A DNA stretch of 64,000 nt from Xenorhabdus lircayensis (GTDB taxonomy: Bacteria; Pseudomonadota; Gammaproteobacteria; Enterobacterales; Enterobacteriaceae): assembly GCF_016306625.1 (NCBI RefSeq), contig NZ_JACOII010000053.1:62001-126000 (forward strand), in the 5' to 3' direction. This document shows, piece by piece, positions 30,025-39,887 of the stretch. Position 1 is the stretch's first letter, and every line of letters starts with the position of its first letter. The notes below the pieces were generated by a model. It searched no databases and was not told the DNA's origin. It saw only the letters and a list, made by a program, of their open reading frames with translations. The position numbers were made by a program, and so were the translations under genes.

Positions 30025-30091
30025 TTTAGAGCCTATCTCATTAGGCGATTTATATTTTTCATTAATGATAAATCGCCCAATTTGATTGGGC
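30025..30091. repeat. Repeat motif with two hairpins
   Basis: Begins with the dispersed motif AGCCTATCTCATTAGG. GGCGATTTAT (30044) pairs with ATAAATCGCC (30068), and GCCCAAT (30075) with ATTGGGC (30085). It lies just past the stop of the minus-strand VOC gene and may also act as its terminator. Confidence 0.45.
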
Positions 30092-30126
30092 TGATTTGAA
30101 GGGGATTGCAATAGAATAGCTATTTA

Positions 30127-30528
30127 TTACTCAACTGCATTCTGATACAAATCCCAGCGATTTCCATAAATATCTTTGAAAACCACGACCATTCCATATT
30201 CTTCTTGACGTGGTTCTTCACAGAAATGGACGTCATTGTCTTTCATTTTGTGATAATCGCGCCAAAAGTCGTCAGTTTGCAGGAACAGGAATACTCTGCC
30301 ACCACATTGATTGCCAATAAATGCTTCCTGTTTTTCGTTAGATGCTCTTGCCAGCAATAAATTACAATCACTCTCAGGGTTTGGGGACACGACAACCCAT
30401 CGTTTACCCGGCTGTGGCGTATCTTCTACCAGCGTAAATCCCAATTTATTGGTGTAATAGTCAATAGCTTTATCGTAATCATCTACAATGATAGCAACGT
30501 AACTCATACATCTTTTTTGTGTTCTCAT
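30127..30528 (-). CDS. VOC-family (glyoxalase-fold) protein
   Basis: 133 aa, two beta-alpha-beta-beta-beta modules of the vicinal oxygen chelate superfamily (YVAIIVDDYDKAIDYYTNKLGF at the start, FKDIYGNRWDLYQN at the end). These include glyoxalases, dioxygenases and antibiotic-resistance proteins; the function cannot be told from sequence. An internal ATG at 30507 (MSYVAIIVDD) is an equally likely start. 30 bp downstream of csaA on the same strand. Confidence 0.8.
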   Translation of the reverse strand: MRTQKRCMSYVAIIVDDYDKAIDYYTNKLGFTLVEDTPQPGKRWVVVSPNPESDCNLLLARASNEKQEAFIGNQCGGRVFLFLQTDDFWRDYHKMKDNDVHFCEEPRQEEYGMVVVFKDIYGNRWDLYQNAVE

Positions 30529-30558
30529 GTTATTCTTATTAATTACCGACCCAAAAAA

Positions 30559-30912
30559 TTACAGCATCCGCGTGCCTAAGTTCACGCCTCTTTCTGGCTG
30601 GATCAGGACAGTTCCTTGATCATCACAAACGGCAGCCAGAACTAAAACTTCGGATTTAAATCCTGCTACACGTCTTGGTGGAAAGTTCACTACTGCCAAT
30701 ATTTGTTTGTCAATTAATTGCTCTTCTGTGTAATTTTGGCATATCTGAGCAGAGCTTTGTTTTTCACCGATATCACCGCCAAAATCGATATGCAGTTTAT
30801 AAGCAGGTTTGATGGCTTTTTCGTTTTTTTCTGCTTTGATGATTTTGCCAACGCGGATGTCGAGTGACATAAAGGCATCAATCGTTGTGGGTTCGAGATT
30901 TATATTTTTCAT
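30559..30912 (-). CDS. csaA: CsaA-like tRNA-binding chaperone
   Basis: 117-aa stand-alone OB-fold of the EMAP/Trbp111 type. Segments SLDIRVGKIIKAE, AYKLHIDFG, SSAQICQNY and AVVNFPPRRVAGFKSEVLVL are those of CsaA, a dimeric protein linked to export chaperoning and tRNA binding. Upstream of, and probably transcribed with, the VOC gene. Confidence 0.9.
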   Translation of the reverse strand: MKNINLEPTTIDAFMSLDIRVGKIIKAEKNEKAIKPAYKLHIDFGGDIGEKQSSAQICQNYTEEQLIDKQILAVVNFPPRRVAGFKSEVLVLAAVCDDQGTVLIQPERGVNLGTRML

Positions 30913-30988
30913 AGGGTCTACTTCGTTGTTTCAATTATGTTATTTAGCATAAGACAAATGTGAAGGGATAGCTAGGGTAAAGTCACAG

Positions 30989-31849
30989 CTATCGAACGCC
31001 ACCCGCGATCAGTTTGACGTGATGGATTTTCGGGTAATGTTCAGTAATCTTTTTTTGATGCAGCCACCAATATAGATAATCCGGATCATGGCAATGTGAA
31101 TGGAATAATAAACCGACCACACTGCCGCTATGGGCGACATTCAGGCCATAAATACCCGTTTGTTCGACTAAATCCCGTAGTTGATCAAAGCAAGGTTTCG
31201 GGAGGATTGATTGGCTGGCGATGGCGCTTAATGTACAGGCTTCTCCAAGACGGTAACTGTCATGCTGCTGATTCGCAATGAGGAATTGCTGCCATGCCTG
31301 TTGGAGTAGCGATGTGCCACTCAGCAATTGCGGGCGATAATCCCGCTGATGGTATTCTGTCGTCAAAATGGTTTGCGGGCTTTCCAGCAACAAAATATCG
31401 ATATCTGGTTGCCAGTCGAAGGGAATTTGAGTCTGGGCAGTAAGATGATCAAACAAAGTTAATCGTTCGAATATGGTACTGTCAGTGGGTTCCAGTTTGA
31501 CGCAGAGTTGTGCGAGAGTCGTGCTATTCAGGGATTTACCCAATAATCTGGCGGTGGCTTGGGCGGTGGCTGCGATATCTGCTGTGCTGCTGGCCATGCC
31601 TTTGGCAATTGGGATTGTTGATTGATATTCAATGCGTAGGCCGGAAGAAAATTCTAGGGGGATTTGCCAGTAATCCAGCAATAAATTCACCATCTGGCGC
31701 ATACGCGGCCGTTCATGTGGTGCCGGGATGCCTTCGCTGACTGAAACACAACTGAACCAATTGATTGGGCATGAGATTAACTTCTCTCCGCCGAATAACC
31801 ATCCTTGCAGAAGTTCTCCGCAGGAAGCGGGGCAGTATGCTTCAGCCAT
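30989..31849 (-). CDS. pduX: L-threonine kinase (PduX type)
   Basis: GHMP kinase making L-threonine O-3-phosphate, the substrate of CobD, for the aminopropanol arm of cobalamin. ~286 aa. ATP-binding motif PIAKGMASSTADIAATA at ~83-99. Start at the ATG at 31849 (MAEAYCPASCGELLQG); another ATG two codons upstream is possible. Overlaps the end of cobD, forming cobA-cobD-pduX on the minus strand. In Salmonella pduX sits in the pdu operon, which is absent here. Confidence 0.88.
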   Translation of the reverse strand: MAEAYCPASCGELLQGWLFGGEKLISCPINWFSCVSVSEGIPAPHERPRMRQMVNLLLDYWQIPLEFSSGLRIEYQSTIPIAKGMASSTADIAATAQATARLLGKSLNSTTLAQLCVKLEPTDSTIFERLTLFDHLTAQTQIPFDWQPDIDILLLESPQTILTTEYHQRDYRPQLLSGTSLLQQAWQQFLIANQQHDSYRLGEACTLSAIASQSILPKPCFDQLRDLVEQTGIYGLNVAHSGSVVGLLFHSHCHDPDYLYWWLHQKKITEHYPKIHHVKLIAGGVR

Positions 31850-32927
31850 GTGCAAAAACTTGCTGCATCGCGGCTATCAGGCGCTGATTTTCCCGTTCAC
31901 TGCGTACGGCTATTCGATAGTAGCGCTTGTCTAATCCCGCATAATTTTGACAATGGCGAATCAGTAGCCGATGTTTAAGCAAGGAATGCCATAAATCAAT
32001 ATCGGGTTTATTGCAGCGGAAGAACAGGAAATTAGCCGACGGTGGCCAGACGGTCAGTTCAGGGAAAGCAGAAAGATGTGTCCACAGGTAATGCTGTTGC
32101 GATCTCAGCCATTGATGCGTGGCAGCAATATAAGTGTGATCATCAAGCAAAATTTCACCGATCAGAGCAGCAAAGGCGTTGATCGACCACGGTTCACGCT
32201 GTTTTTTCATCTCTGTGATCCCCGCTGTATTCCCACTGATCAGATAGCCCAACCGTAACCCCGGAATGGCGAAGAATTTTGTCAGCGAACGCAATACATA
32301 AAGATGTTGAGCTGCAATAAATTGAGGAATTACTCCTCGGTTATTCGGCAGAAAATCAATAAAGGCTTCATCGATAATCAGCGAGATCCCTTGTGCTTCA
32401 CAATATTCCACCAACACTTGCATAAATTGGCGGTCTGGCATTAATCCGGTTGGGTTATTGGGAGTCGCTATAAAAACGCAATCCGGGCGAATATTGGACA
32501 GCGTATCCAATAGGTGTAGATCAGGCTGAAACCCCGTGTCTTCTGTTAATGGATAGTCGATGATCTCCGCCCCGACTTGCTGCAAGGCGCGTCGGTACTC
32601 AGCAAAGCCAGGGATGAGGAGTAGGGCGCGTTTCGGTTTGAGGTAACGGGCAACGGCGTAGATCAGTTCTGTTGCGCCATTACCCGCCATCACCGAAGTA
32701 CAGTTGCACTGATGGGCCTTTGCGATTGCCTGATGCAAATGGCGATACTCCACATCAGGGTATTTTTCGATACAGGAAAGATTATTTTTAATCAGAGCAT
32801 TAACCCGTTCAGGTGCGCCAAGGGGGTTGATATTGGCACTGAAATCAATCAGCTCTTTGGCTGGAAGGCCATATTGTTGGGCAACTTCAATGATATTGCC
32901 ACCATGTTCACTCATGAAACTGCTCAT
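31842..32927 (-). CDS. cobD: Threonine-phosphate decarboxylase
   Basis: PLP enzyme producing (R)-1-amino-2-propanol O-2-phosphate for cobinamide. 361 aa, aminotransferase class I/II fold. Key motifs are LIDFSANINPLG, TPNNPTGL, IIDEAFIDF, and the PLP lysine in RSLTKFFAIPGLRLGY. Very close to Salmonella CobD throughout. Overlaps cobA upstream by 20 bp. Confidence 0.94.
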   Translation of the reverse strand: MSSFMSEHGGNIIEVAQQYGLPAKELIDFSANINPLGAPERVNALIKNNLSCIEKYPDVEYRHLHQAIAKAHQCNCTSVMAGNGATELIYAVARYLKPKRALLLIPGFAEYRRALQQVGAEIIDYPLTEDTGFQPDLHLLDTLSNIRPDCVFIATPNNPTGLMPDRQFMQVLVEYCEAQGISLIIDEAFIDFLPNNRGVIPQFIAAQHLYVLRSLTKFFAIPGLRLGYLISGNTAGITEMKKQREPWSINAFAALIGEILLDDHTYIAATHQWLRSQQHYLWTHLSAFPELTVWPPSANFLFFRCNKPDIDLWHSLLKHRLLIRHCQNYAGLDKRYYRIAVRSERENQRLIAAMQQVFAHG

Positions 32928-33729
32928 CAGTGAATGTTTTGCCAGTGAAATTTTTTAGTTTGGAAGAGAGTTCACTGATGGTGAAGGAAGTGGAGGTAAA
33001 GGAGAGTGTTGCACTCAAATTAACGACATCACCGACCACAATCAGCGCAGGTGCATGTAGATTTTTCTCTTCCACTTTTGCAGCCAGAGTTTTCAGCGTG
33101 CCTATGACCCTTTCTTGTTTGGGATGACTGGCATACATGATCACCGCAGCCGGCGTTGCGGAGGATTTACCATGCAGTATCAATTGCTGGCAGATCTCCA
33201 CCAGGCGGGTCATCCCCATCAGAATAATCAATGTCCCTTCCAATTGTGCGAGTGCTTTCCAATTCTGCCGTTCGTTGCCCTGAGAAGTATGACCGGTTAT
33301 GACATGGAAACCCGATGCGTAATCGCGGTGAGTGACGGGAATACCCGCATAGGCCAGCCCACCAATGGAGGAACTGATACCCGGAACGATTTCAAATTGG
33401 ATACCATGTTGTGCCAGGACTTCGGCTTCTTCACCCCCGCGACCAAAAACGTAGGGATCGCCGCCTTTCAAGCGTACAACTTGTTTGCCCGACTGCGCAT
33501 GTTTTACCAGAATTTGATTAATCTTTTCCTGTGGAATGGGGTGGTAATCTTGTTCTTTCCCAACGTTAATGATTTCACAATGTTCTGGTGCTTGTGCAAT
33601 CAGTTCAGTATTGACCAGGCGGTCATGAACAATGACGTCAGCAGATTGAATACAATGCAGCCCTTTGACGGTAATTAACCCAGCTTCTCCGGGGCCTGCA
33701 CCCACTAACCACACATTGCCTTTATTCAT
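32908..33729 (-). CDS. cobA: Uroporphyrinogen-III C-methyltransferase (SUMT)
   Basis: SAM-dependent double methylation of uroporphyrinogen III to precorrin-2, the entry to cobalamin and siroheme. 273 aa, tetrapyrrole methylase fold: VGAGPGEAGLITVKG, VRLKGGDPYVFGRGGEE, and VPGISSSIGGLAYAGIPVTH. It is the methyltransferase alone, without the CysG dehydrogenase/chelatase part, so precorrin-2 oxidation must come from another gene. First gene of the minus-strand cobalamin operon. Confidence 0.94.
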   Translation of the reverse strand: MNKGNVWLVGAGPGEAGLITVKGLHCIQSADVIVHDRLVNTELIAQAPEHCEIINVGKEQDYHPIPQEKINQILVKHAQSGKQVVRLKGGDPYVFGRGGEEAEVLAQHGIQFEIVPGISSSIGGLAYAGIPVTHRDYASGFHVITGHTSQGNERQNWKALAQLEGTLIILMGMTRLVEICQQLILHGKSSATPAAVIMYASHPKQERVIGTLKTLAAKVEEKNLHAPALIVVGDVVNLSATLSFTSTSFTISELSSKLKNFTGKTFTDEQFHE

Positions 33730-33953
33730 TGGATTACCTCTATAGTTTTAAAATATAAATCATTTAATCGGCACGAAAATATATTTTTATATAAGAATTA
33801 GAAGTACAGGTGATGTTTTTTAAGTATAGCGTTATTCTGTTTTATACTCTTATTTCATTGGGTTTTATGATGATGATTTTCTCGTTCTTATGATTAATGA
33901 GATATCAGATTTAACTTTTTGTTAATTATTGCGTCAATATTAATGAAGGGATT

Positions 33954-33967
33954 TTGATTTAGATCAA
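33954..33967. promoter_or_regulatory. FNR box for cobA-cobD-pduX
   Basis: TTGATTTAGATCAA is a perfect match to TTGAT-N4-ATCAA. For minus-strand transcription, AATAAT at 33930-33925 lies 33 bases from the box centre, the spacing of a class II FNR-activated promoter (box at -41.5), giving a start near 33919 and a ~190-nt leader. Confidence 0.75.
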
Positions 33968-34433
33968 TATTCGTATTTTTAGAGATGAATAATTTTCAAT
34001 ATAAACGTAATTGTGTGTTGGGAATATTTATCTGCATTAATATTTTTTTATTGTGTTAATGAACTTCATTTTTGTTTTTTTATCGGTTTGTCATAAAAAT
34101 TCATTTATATTCAGCTGGTTGTATATTTTATTTTTGGTTGTTAGTTAGGTTTTTTATATTAATTTTTATTTCTTTCAGAATAAAAATTCTTTTTTAGTGG
34201 CAATAATTATGAACAAGGTCACAAAAGTAATGAAGGGTGTTTTTATAAAGATGAAAACTGTGTATTTTGAAAATTGATCTATCACTCTATTTTATCAGGA
34301 TATAAAAATAAGATTGTGATAACAATGTTGATATCCTCTCTTCTTTGCTTTGTTGTCATAAAGTGCGGGGTTGATGTTTTTCCTATTAAGGTGGTTTTAA
34401 GTGCATTATTAAAAATAAAAAAATACCTTTTGT

Positions 34434-34447
34434 TTGATAAATATCAA
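34434..34447. promoter_or_regulatory. FNR box for the cbi operon
   Basis: TTGATAAATATCAA is a second perfect FNR consensus. TACATC at 34467 is a possible -10; a class II arrangement predicts a start near 34480, about 25 bases before the cbiA ATG and including its GGGGAA ribosome site. Confidence 0.78.
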
Positions 34448-34505
34448 TGAATGGGATTTGGATTTTTACATCAATACATAGGATTAAATGTTTTGGGGAA
34501 AGCAC

Positions 34506-35897
34506 ATGCAACAGAAATATGCTTTTGTCATTGCAGGTACAGGTAGCGGATGTGGCAAGACGACGTTTGCGCTGGGCATCATGCGGGCATTGATGAACCG
34601 CCAACTACGGGTTCAGCCGTTCAAGATCGGACCTGATTATCTGGATGGGGGTTGGCATCGTGCCGTGACGGGTATCGCTTCGCGCAATCTTGATGCGTTT
34701 ATGCTGCCAGTTTCCATTTTGAATGGCCTATTTAATCAATCCATGGCTGATAAAGATATTGCGGTTATTGAAGGAGTCATGGGGCTATACGATGGTTATG
34801 GCACTGACCCCAATTATTGCAGTAGCGCGGCGATGGCAAAGCAACTTGGCTGTCCAGTGATTTTATTGGTGGACGGGAAGGCCGTTTCCACCTCGATTGC
34901 TGCCACGGTGATGGGATTTCAGCAATTTGATCCTGCGATCAATATTGCCGGTGTGCTGATAAATCGGGTGAATCACGATAGCCATTTTCAGTTGTTGAAA
35001 CAGGCGATTGAGCGTTATTGCGGTATTCCTGTCTTGGGGCGCATCCCTGTCATACCGGATATTGCACTTCCTTCCCGCCATCTGGGGCTGATCTCTGCGC
35101 ATGAACGAGATAGCCAACAGGATGAATGCTGGTTACGTCTGGCTCGGCAGATCGAAGCCTCGGTGGATTTGGATAGGTTGCTGGCGTTAACCCGATTATC
35201 CGCCTTGCCGAAAGGAGATATTGATTCCCTCGTTGATCCCGCTATGGGGCAGGGTTTGACGCTGGCTCTGGCAGAGGATGAGGCCTTTCACTTCTATTAT
35301 CCCGATAATCTGCTGTTGCTGGAAAAAGCAGGTGTGACCATTAAACGTTTCAGTCCCCTGCATGATCACCAATTGCCAGCGTGCCAGATGGTCTATCTGG
35401 GGGGCGGATATCCCGAAATTTATGCGCAGACATTGGCCGCTAATCACGCTATGCATGCGGCGTTGCGACAGGCACAACAAAAAGGCATTCCCATTTATGC
35501 GGAATGCGGTGGCTTGATGTATCTCGGTGAAGCCCTGACTGATGTGCAAGGTGTGCGACATAACATGGTGGGTTTGATTGCGGGTGAAAGCCAGATGGGA
35601 GATCACCTGAAACGCTTTGGTTACTGCGAAGCTACAGCAATGTGTGACACGCTTTTGGTGGCGAAAGGGGAAATGCTGCGTGGGCATGAATTCCATTATT
35701 CTGATTTTATCAGTACTCAACTTCCCCTTTTTCAATGTGTTAAATGGCGAGATGGCTTAGTACAGAAAGAAATACAGAAAAGCTGGCTGGGTGGTTATCA
35801 GAATGGCAATACGCTGGCGGGATATCTGCATATCCATTTTGCCCAACGCCCCGGTTTACTTCATCGCTGGTTGACGATGGCACGGAGGCTGTCATGA
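34506..35897 (+). CDS. cbiA: Cobyrinate a,c-diamide synthase
   Basis: ATP- and glutamine-dependent amidation of the a and c side chains of cobyrinic acid. 463 aa. P-loop GTGSGCGKTT at ~11-20 and a C-terminal class I-like amidotransferase domain with the nucleophile cysteine in IYAECGGLMYLGE. Start at 34506 after GGGGAA; an upstream in-frame ATG at 34488 is less likely. First gene of the plus-strand cobalamin operon; its stop overlaps cbiB (ATGA). Confidence 0.95.
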   Translation: MQQKYAFVIAGTGSGCGKTTFALGIMRALMNRQLRVQPFKIGPDYLDGGWHRAVTGIASRNLDAFMLPVSILNGLFNQSMADKDIAVIEGVMGLYDGYGTDPNYCSSAAMAKQLGCPVILLVDGKAVSTSIAATVMGFQQFDPAINIAGVLINRVNHDSHFQLLKQAIERYCGIPVLGRIPVIPDIALPSRHLGLISAHERDSQQDECWLRLARQIEASVDLDRLLALTRLSALPKGDIDSLVDPAMGQGLTLALAEDEAFHFYYPDNLLLLEKAGVTIKRFSPLHDHQLPACQMVYLGGGYPEIYAQTLAANHAMHAALRQAQQKGIPIYAECGGLMYLGEALTDVQGVRHNMVGLIAGESQMGDHLKRFGYCEATAMCDTLLVAKGEMLRGHEFHYSDFISTQLPLFQCVKWRDGLVQKEIQKSWLGGYQNGNTLAGYLHIHFAQRPGLLHRWLTMARRLS

Positions 35898-36853
35898 CGG
35901 TCTTGCTTTGGTTTGCTGCCTTTATCTTGGATATGAAACTGGGGGATCCTCCTCACTGGCCGCATCCCGTGCGCTGGATGGGGCGGCTTATCACTCGGGC
36001 TGAGTCGCTTATTCGCCGAATTTGCCAAACCGAAAATGACCTGAAATGGGGCGGCGTGCTGTTATGGCTGTCGGTGGTGGGAAGTGTCTGGCTGGTGAGT
36101 TATTGGGTTCTGCAATTGGCCTATGGCATGGCGTTCTGGCTGGGCTGTTTGGTTGAAATCTGGCTGATTTATACCGTGCTGGCGGGGCGTGGTTTGAGCG
36201 ATGCAGCGAATACAGTCTATCGAACATTGCAGCGGGGCGATTTGGCCGCCAGCCGTGAACAGCTTTCCAATATTGTCGGACGGGAAACTTCTCAACTGCA
36301 AGCGCCACAAATCAGCCGCGCTGCCATTGAAACTGTGGCAGAAAACAGTGTGGATGGCGTGATTGCTCCTTTTTTCTTCTTGATGCTTGGCGGTGCTCCC
36401 CTCGCCATGACTTATAAGGCGATCAATACCCTTGATTCAATGGTGGGCTATAAAACGCCCCGTTATCGGTCGTTAGGGATGTATTCGGCACGTATGGATG
36501 ATGTGGCGAATTGGCTACCGGCCCGTTTAGGCTGGCTTTTGCTGGCACTGGCGGCGAAATGGCAGGGGTTGGATTTTCGCCAGGCGCTACGTATCGGCTG
36601 GCGCGATCGCTATCAACACAGTAGCCCCAATAGTGGCTGGCCGGAAGCAACCGTCGCGGGAGCATTGGGTATCCGTCTTGGCGGGCCGAATATTTATTTT
36701 AATCAGCGCGTTGAAAAACCGTGGATCGGTGATGCAAAGCGCGAAGTCACACCTGACGATATTCCCCAATCTGTGCAGATGATGATGGTGGCATCAGTGA
36801 TGGCGCTTCTGCTGTTTGCGTTGCTGCATAGCCTGTTCAGTGTGACGGTATAA
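35894..36853 (+). CDS. cbiB: Adenosylcobinamide-phosphate synthase
   Basis: Inner-membrane enzyme joining adenosylcobyric acid to aminopropanol phosphate. 319 aa. Start at 35894 (MTVLLWFAAFILDMKLGDPP), overlapping the cbiA stop by four bases; a longer frame inside cbiA is not supported. Several membrane segments, with conserved GDPPHWPHPVRWMGRLI, VETVAENSVDGVIAP-like (IETVAENSVDGVIAPF) and NTLDSMVGYK. Confidence 0.94.
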   Translation: MTVLLWFAAFILDMKLGDPPHWPHPVRWMGRLITRAESLIRRICQTENDLKWGGVLLWLSVVGSVWLVSYWVLQLAYGMAFWLGCLVEIWLIYTVLAGRGLSDAANTVYRTLQRGDLAASREQLSNIVGRETSQLQAPQISRAAIETVAENSVDGVIAPFFFLMLGGAPLAMTYKAINTLDSMVGYKTPRYRSLGMYSARMDDVANWLPARLGWLLLALAAKWQGLDFRQALRIGWRDRYQHSSPNSGWPEATVAGALGIRLGGPNIYFNQRVEKPWIGDAKREVTPDDIPQSVQMMMVASVMALLLFALLHSLFSVTV

Positions 36854-36865
36854 GGAGAAAGTGGC

Positions 36866-37507
36866 ATGAGTAATTACATCCAACAGCCCCAACAGATTGA
36901 ACGGAATAGTTTCGATATTATCAGTCGCCTTATTTGCGAATCTCGCCCTGATTATCATTTTGTGGATGCGGATCAGGAAGCGGTGATCAAACGGGTGATC
37001 CACACCACCGCCGATTTTGACTGGCTCGACATTCTTTATTTTTCCCCTGATGTTTTGTACCTCATTCGCGCCGGTATTTTGCGCGGCTGTACGTTATATA
37101 CCGATACCACAATGGCGCTGTCTGGCATCAATAAAACTCGCTTGGCTCAGTATGGCAGTGAATGCCGTTGTTATGTCAGCGATCCCCGTGTCATTCAAAT
37201 TGCCAAAGCCCAGCAGATCACGCGTTCAATGGCGGCGGTTGATCTTGCCCTGCAAGAGTCAGGGGAGAAGATTTTTGTCTTTGGCAATGCCCCGACCGCG
37301 CTATTTCGCCTGATGGAGCATCAATACACTCCGATTGCAGTGATCGGTGTGCCTGTCGGGTTTGTTGGCGCAGAGGAATCCAAAAATGCCCTCATCAACA
37401 GCGGATTAAATTGCATTGCAGCAAGAGGGCGCAAAGGAGGAAGTAATATTGCCGCCGCCATTATCAACGCCATTCTTTATCGGATGCCGGAGGTGCAGCA
37501 TGAATGA
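36866..37507 (+). CDS. cbiC: Cobalt-precorrin-8 methylmutase
   Basis: Moves the C11 methyl to C12, forming cobyrinic acid. 213 aa. The conserved histidine lies in [10 protein letters not shown], with TLYTDTTMA and [23 protein letters not shown] precedes the ATG. Overlaps cbiD by eight bases. Confidence 0.94.
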   Translation: MSNYIQQPQQIERNSFDIISRLICESRPDYHFVDADQEAVIKRVIHTTADFDWLDILYFSPDVLYLIRAGILRGCTLYTDTTMALSGINKTRLAQYGSECRCYVSDPRVIQIAKAQQITRSMAAVDLALQESGEKIFVFGNAPTALFRLMEHQYTPIAVIGVPVGFVGAEESKNALINSGLNCIAARGRKGGSNIAAAIINAILYRMPEVQHE

Positions 37508-38663
37508 AATCAGCGGTAGACAAACAGATGACCTCGGAACGGTCTGGCATAGGGGAAAGCAATATCGCAAGGGTTACACCACGGGATCTTGTGCCACGGC
37601 TGCCGCACGGGTGGCTGCGTTGATGATCCTGCGCCAGCAGATTATTCATCAAGTTTCGATTGTCACGCCCTCTGGTGTCACATTGGCCTTGAATGTCGAG
37701 CAGCCGTTGATAGAAGGGCTGCATGCGATTGCAGCTATCCGCAAAGATGGCGGCGATGATGTGGATGCAACCCACGGTATGTTGATTTTCGCCCGTGTTT
37801 CCCTGAATGACAGTGGTGTGATTATGCTGGATGGCGGTGAAGGGGTTGGCAGAGTAACGCGAGTGGGGATTGGCCTGCCCATTGGCTGGGCTGCCATCAA
37901 TAAAACCCCACGGCAAACCATTGAGGAAGCGGTGCGGGAGGTGATTGGCCCGCATCGTGGGGCGGATATTGTGATCTTTGCACCAGAAGGCGAAGAGCGG
38001 GCGAAGAAAACTTATAACGACCGACTGGGGATTAAGGGAGGGATCTCAATTATCGGCACAACGGGCATCGTGATGCCGATGTCGGAAGAGAGTTGGAAGC
38101 GTTCACTGGCACTTGAATTGGAGGCTAAACGTGCCAGTGGGCTGGATCGCATTATTTTCGTGCCGGGAAATCATGGTGAGCGTTTTGTCAGCCAGCAATT
38201 GGGCATTGACGCGAATTGTGTCGTCACGATGAGTAATTTCGTCGGCTACATGCTGCAAGAAGCGGTGCGTTTGGAGTTTCGCCATGTGGTGCTGGTGGGG
38301 CATGTAGGCAAATTGGTGAAAATCGCGGCTGGTATCTTCCATACTCACAGCCATATTGCCGATGGGCGCATGGAAACGCTGATTGCCAACCTTGCCCTGA
38401 TGGGCGCTCCTTTCGGACTGATTCAGGCGGTGGATCAATGCGATACCACAGAAGCTGCCATCGAGTTGATTGCCGAACAAGGCTGGCAGGCGGTGTACCA
38501 ACAAATTGCCCAGAAAATCTGCTGGCGCATCGACCAAATGCTGCGTTTCGCCAGTAGCAAACCCCAGTGTGATGCCATTCTGTTTGCCTTTGATAATCAA
38601 GTGTTGGGCTGCAATCGGCCTGTGAGCGAGATAGTGGATAATTTTGTGGGGGGCTTCCGATGA
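37500..38663 (+). CDS. cbiD: Cobalt-precorrin-5B (C1)-methyltransferase
   Basis: SAM-dependent C1 methylation. 387 aa from ATG 37500 ([11 protein letters not shown]), directly after GGAGGTGC and overlapping the cbiC stop; a longer frame from 37416 lies within cbiC. Conserved [22 protein letters not shown] and GNHGE motifs are present. Overlaps cbiE by four bases. Confidence 0.94.
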   Translation: MNEISGRQTDDLGTVWHRGKQYRKGYTTGSCATAAARVAALMILRQQIIHQVSIVTPSGVTLALNVEQPLIEGLHAIAAIRKDGGDDVDATHGMLIFARVSLNDSGVIMLDGGEGVGRVTRVGIGLPIGWAAINKTPRQTIEEAVREVIGPHRGADIVIFAPEGEERAKKTYNDRLGIKGGISIIGTTGIVMPMSEESWKRSLALELEAKRASGLDRIIFVPGNHGERFVSQQLGIDANCVVTMSNFVGYMLQEAVRLEFRHVVLVGHVGKLVKIAAGIFHTHSHIADGRMETLIANLALMGAPFGLIQAVDQCDTTEAAIELIAEQGWQAVYQQIAQKICWRIDQMLRFASSKPQCDAILFAFDNQVLGCNRPVSEIVDNFVGGFR

Positions 38664-39289
38664 TCACAGTCGTTGGTATTGGCCCCGGTGCCGCAGCAAA
38701 CCAAACGCGGGCTGCGGTGGATGCTATCAAGCAGGCGGAAGTGTTGGTCGGAGGGACTCGTCACCTTGCCGAATTTCCCCATTTCAGCGGCGAAACCCAC
38801 TGTTTGAATGCTGATATGGATGGATTGATGCAGTGGCTTGAACAGAACCAGCATCGTCACATCGTGGTACTGGCTTCGGGCGATCCTCTCTTTTATGGCA
38901 TTGGTAAGCGGATTACGGCGCATTTTTCTGGGTTGCAAGCTGATGGACAAAATATCCGCATCATTTCTGGCATCAGTTCGATCCAATATTTGTGCGCCCG
39001 TATTTTGTTGGACATGAACGACATTTATCTCACCAGCAGCCACGGACGCAAGCCGGATTTTGACTGGCTTCTCCAACACGAAAAAATCGCGATGGTGACG
39101 GATGATGTGATTGGCCCTTACCAGATCGCCGAGGAAATTCTGGCGCGCGGGCAGCAACGTCGCATGGTGATTGGTGAAAATTTATCGCAGGAAAATGAGC
39201 GGATTGTTTGTTTAAACGCAGAGCAGGTTGCCCAACGTGGCGACATTAATTATGGCTTGAATGTGGTGGTGGTTCTGAATGAAAGATGA
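38660..39289 (+). CDS. cbiE: Cobalt-precorrin-7 (C5)-methyltransferase
   Basis: Tetrapyrrole methylase of 209 aa with [20 protein letters not shown] and [10 protein letters not shown]. Methylates C5 after CbiT has acted. Start overlaps the cbiD stop (ATGA), and its end overlaps cbiT by 11 bp. In aerobic organisms CbiE and CbiT are fused as CobL; here they are separate, as in Salmonella. Confidence 0.93.
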   Translation: MITVVGIGPGAAANQTRAAVDAIKQAEVLVGGTRHLAEFPHFSGETHCLNADMDGLMQWLEQNQHRHIVVLASGDPLFYGIGKRITAHFSGLQADGQNIRIISGISSIQYLCARILLDMNDIYLTSSHGRKPDFDWLLQHEKIAMVTDDVIGPYQIAEEILARGQQRRMVIGENLSQENERIVCLNAEQVAQRGDINYGLNVVVVLNER

Positions 39290-39887
39290 ACTTTTTTTGC
39301 GCGGTCATCGCATCCCCATGACTAAAGAAGCGGTTAGAGCATTAGTATTGGAACGGCTGGAGCTGGCAAAAGCCAGGTGCTTGATCGATGTCGGTGCGGG
39401 TACAGGCAGCGTCAGTATTGAAGCAGCATTGCGTTATCCCACATTGGATATCCTTGCCATTGAACGCAAAGAGGAAGCACTGGCGTTGATTGCTGAGAAT
39501 ATTCGGCATTTTGGCTGCCACATGGTTCGCATTCAATCTGGGATAGCCCCTGTGCCATTGGACGATACCGCAGATGCCATTTTTATTGGCGGAACGGGTG
39601 GGCATCTGACGGAAATGATTGATTGGGCGTTGTTACACCTGAATCAAGGTGGACGTTTGGTGATGACTTTTATTCTGTTGGAAAACTTCATGCAGGCATT
39701 GTCGCATCTGCAAACCTGTCAGGTGATATCGCTTGATGGTCGTGAAATTCAAGTGGGGGAACTGACGGCATTGGGGCAAGGGCATTATTTCAAACCTAAC
39801 AATCCCACTTACTTGATTTCTTGCCAGAAAGGTTCCGAACAATCCAAACCAGAAGCGCATTGGCAAGAGGAGCAGAATGATGCCTGA
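39279..39887 (+). CDS. cbiT: Cobalt-precorrin-6B (C15)-methyltransferase, decarboxylating
   Basis: Rossmann-fold SAM methyltransferase, 202 aa, that methylates C15 and decarboxylates the C12 acetate. SAM site [15 protein letters not shown] and [14 protein letters not shown] are visible. Overlaps both neighbours. Confidence 0.93.
   Translation: MKDELFLRGHRIPMTKEAVRALVLERLELAKARCLIDVGAGTGSVSIEAALRYPTLDILAIERKEEALALIAENIRHFGCHMVRIQSGIAPVPLDDTADAIFIGGTGGHLTEMIDWALLHLNQGGRLVMTFILLENFMQALSHLQTCQVISLDGREIQVGELTALGQGHYFKPNNPTYLISCQKGSEQSKPEAHWQEEQNDA

Larger units (their letters stand above)
33730..34505. promoter_or_regulatory. Divergent cobalamin promoter region
   Basis: 776 bp of very AT-rich DNA between divergent cobA and cbiA. 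It holds two FNR boxes (listed separately). No adenosylcobalamin riboswitch was recognised: the B12 box GCCACTG is absent on both strands and the GC-rich core helices are missing. Confidence 0.6.

Noticed and set aside
33730..34505. Adenosylcobalamin riboswitch ahead of cobA or cbiA
   Set aside because: No B12 box GCCACTG; only a GCCACTA near 34199 on the minus strand without surrounding helices. The region is too AT-rich for the fold.
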